DNA of 64,000 nt from Agaricus subrufescens (Eukaryota; Basidiomycota; Agaricomycetes; Agaricales; Agaricaceae), in contig CM057068.1 of assembly GCA_029945375.1 (NCBI GenBank), positions 186,001-250,000 of the forward strand, written 5' to 3'. Below the pieces are notes generated by a model that saw only the letters and a list, made by a program, of their open reading frames with translations, was not told the DNA's origin and did not search any database. The position numbers were made by a program, and so were the translations under genes. Positions 61,738 to 64,000 of this stretch are shown here, one piece after another. How positions within the stretch are numbered: the stretch's first letter is position 1; each line of letters opens with the position of its first letter.

Positions 61738-64000
61738 ATGCCAGGTCAGAAGCATAAACAAACGAATGTGAAACATGGTATTCGTCCTCTCAAGGTCGCA
61801 GAACCTTTGCCATCAGCAGAGTTGATAGGGACTCTGTATCAAAAACTTGTATCAGCAAGCAAAAAAGAACAACATGAGCCTATACCTGCGATTGGTGCAT
61901 CAAGCACGACTGTGGTGGAGCTTCTAAAAACACAAGTGAGCCTCCATTTTCCATTAAACAATACTGCCTGATTTGTCTCTCCAGGGAGCATCATCAAAAA
62001 TGGAACCCTTCTCATTGGAAGTACTGAAGGAAATTCAAGATGAAATTTTATCCCTCAAGGCCGACAAAGCTGTATACAAGAGGTGTTCCTCATGTATGAC
62101 CTTGTCACGAGCCAAATCGACAGTGACCTGGCCAGTGGCAAGCAAAAGGCTGTTTACAGATGTCTTGATTGCTTTACTTACTGCCCAGTCTGCTCCAGTT
62201 GTATAGTCAAATGTCACTGCAACCACCCCTTTCATCGCATTCAAAAGTGGATGGGTTCTTTCTTTGAGAACTGGGCCTTGAGTGACCTAGGATATGTTCT
62301 ACACTTGGGTCACCAAGGTGATCACTGTCCCAATAATAACAGCAATCCCAACAGCTTTGCCATGGTACACATGAATGGAATCCACACTTGCAAAATCCCT
62401 TACTGTCACTGTCAACCCCTTTACCATAGACGAGATAAGGCTCTACAGCTTATACGACACCAACTGTTTCCACCCACCCTCAGCCTCCCACAAAGTGTAT
62501 TCACGTTTGCGGTTCTCGATGACTTTGATCAACATTCCCTCAATGCAAAGTCTTCAAATTATGATTATTGCAAAACACTTAGCGACTATACCAACGCTGC
62601 ATTCCCGATATATGTAAGTCCATAGCACTATATATGCTTTGCCAGTTATCTAATTGGTGGTAGTTTTATTATAAAGAATTCAAATTCATAATGCGCATTT
62701 GGTGTCACTTAATGATTTGTTGCCGCTCAGGACAAGACTTCAATATCAGTGCGGTGCTGTCTCATAGGCAAGAGGGGTGCCTTGCCTTAAGATGCCCTGT
62801 GTGTCCTGAGGTTGGGTTTAACATTGAGGAAGAGGTGATTGGTTCAGCTCTGGATAAAGACCTGTAAGTGTTATCCAATGTTGCGGGGTGTTAGTGCTCA
62901 ACAAATCTAAAATCAGGCATAAGTATACTTTTTTTATCTCGGCAGATGGGAACTTTTGTCTTCAAAGAAAGAAGAAGAACCACGATCAGTTAGACAAATC
63001 ACTCAACATGGGAAGTGGGTATTTCATTGAGGAGAGCAAGTACCAACAATATATCACATCCCTAAGGAATGAAGCCGACGTACATATTGTAGACTTTCTC
63101 TATTGAATACAAACTAACAACTGCTCCTATAAGAATTCCCTATGCACCAAACTGAAGGCCATCAGACAGCAAAATTGGTTGAAGTTCAAGGATGCTGATG
63201 TTTTGGGAGTAGTTGTGATACAGTGTGCTCAACATGGATTTTATTTGCCACAAGGCATGGCTGATCTAGAGAAAGGAGAAGCGTAAGTGTTTTACCTGTT
63301 GATTGTCCTCATTTAAATATAACAAGTAAAAGTTATGTCAAGACAGATTATGCGTTAATGCATGCTCTCAGACCAGAAGGATTCAACCAACGCTGGATCT
63401 CTGTTAGTTACAATATATGGTGCCAATATCATATAAATCTTCACAAGTGTATTACTGCTAACTTACCTGCATACACTCCCTTCCTCAAGCGGATCTGTGG
63501 CAGTGTACCAAAAATGCATATAAATGGGCACAATGTCAAATGCCAGATTAACCATTCCTTTGTTTATGAACCTCACTCCAGCATGACACACGGTGAGGAG
63601 ATAGAGAGCGCCTGGGCCAAGCAGAATCATGCTGCTTCCTTCACCAAAGAGCAAAATCCAGGCCACCGACATGAAACATTAGACAGTTTCAATGGCCATC
63701 ACAACTTTGGCAAGCTACGACAACTATGTGAGTACACATGTCATCACTTTTCTTCTTACTAATAGAACCATCTTCAGCTTCTGATTTGTCACAACATTGT
63801 TGTTGCACTCAAATATCATATGCAGAAAAAAATGCTGCCTTTGATACATTGACTTTGTCTATACCCCCTGGGTTAATAGAATCATGGCAGACAATGGAGG
63901 CTAAATCCTCTAAGTATGAGTTATATCAGGTACAAGGCACAAGTACATGAGTTGGGTCCTTATTGTCCAATGTTTCTTATTTTAGCATGCTACAGTGCCA
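61738..64000 (+). mobile_element. KDZ-superfamily transposase (CxC2 plus KDZ core), partial and decayed
   Basis: From 61,738 (MPGQKHKQTNVK) exons lead to a zinc-binding CxC2-type cluster ('YRCLDCFTYCPVCSSCIVKCH', then 'HPFHRIQKW') with the family's 'LSDLGYVLHLGHQGDHCP', 'NGIHTCKIPYCHC' and 'HQLFPPTLSLPQSVFTFAVLD'. After introns come 'SHRQEGCLALRCPVCPEVGFN', 'RHKYTFFISADGNFCLQRK', 'MGSGYFIEESKYQQYI' and 'ISVSYNIWCQYHINLHK', all hallmarks of Kyakuja-Dileera-Zisupton transposases. A frame jump near 62,080 and the shortened stretch before the cysteine cluster indicate damage. The gene runs off the right edge, so catalytic residues beyond 64,000 cannot be seen. It follows the KOW pseudogene by about 100 bases on the same strand. 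Confidence 0.85.

Noticed and set aside
48531..64000. TET/JBP dioxygenase expected beside KDZ elements
   Set aside because: I looked by eye for an HxD...H double-stranded beta-helix signature on both strands and saw none in this window; it could lie beyond 64,000.

Overview
The window looks like nuclear DNA of a basidiomycete fungus, most likely an Agaricomycete. Genes are dense, with many short introns (about 50-90 bases, mostly GT-AG) and exons down to 27 bases. The gene set is fungal: NADP-glutamate dehydrogenase, dihydroceramide desaturase, a peroxisomal ABCD half-transporter and SEH1. The right end carries NACHT NTPase genes and a KDZ-type transposase, both typical of mushroom genomes. 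All exon boundaries below were worked out by hand from splice signals and reading-frame continuity; none has been checked against RNA.

Left and centre (about 1-42.6 kb) is mostly ordinary housekeeping sequence with normal CpG content: an F-box protein (2.2-3.6 kb), a long empty stretch (3.6-9.4 kb), a RING plus RRM-like protein (9.4-12.6 kb), a low-complexity protein (13.0-15.6 kb, minus), a degenerate tRNA-like sequence (15.8 kb), an ABCD transporter (16-19 kb), SEH1 (19.2-21.1 kb), an alpha/beta hydrolase (21.3-22.6 kb, minus), a decayed SDR pseudogene (23.1-23.7 kb), a sphingolipid desaturase (26.6-27.9 kb, minus), NADP-GDH (28.1-29.9 kb, minus), a mitochondrial-type DEAD-box helicase (32.8-35.3 kb), a diverged duplication and a NACHT relic (35.9-38.2 kb), a seven-membrane-segment protein (38.5-39.7 kb, minus), an intact SDR (40.6-41.9 kb) and a 77-residue SMP-like protein (42.3-42.6 kb).

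Right (about 43.4-64 kb) is accessory sequence. Two related NACHT genes lie in tandem. The first keeps its CpGs but has two single-base frame breaks. The second has lost nearly all CpGs to TpG/CpA, including CGA to TGA stops, and is cut off by an AATCATGATTA-rich repeat block. Further right are CpG-poor transposon-type ORFs, one open two-exon gene of unknown function, a KOW-repeat (Spt5/NusG-like) pseudogene and a KDZ transposase running off the edge. The KOW gene is interrupted twice: by a solo LTR with a perfect 5-bp target duplication, and by a 2,978-bp palindromic element with arms of about 1.39 kb. Removing each insertion restores the reading frame exactly, which gives a relative history of the locus. 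The most interesting part is this KOW-gene/KDZ neighbourhood and the CpG-decay contrast between the two NACHT copies.
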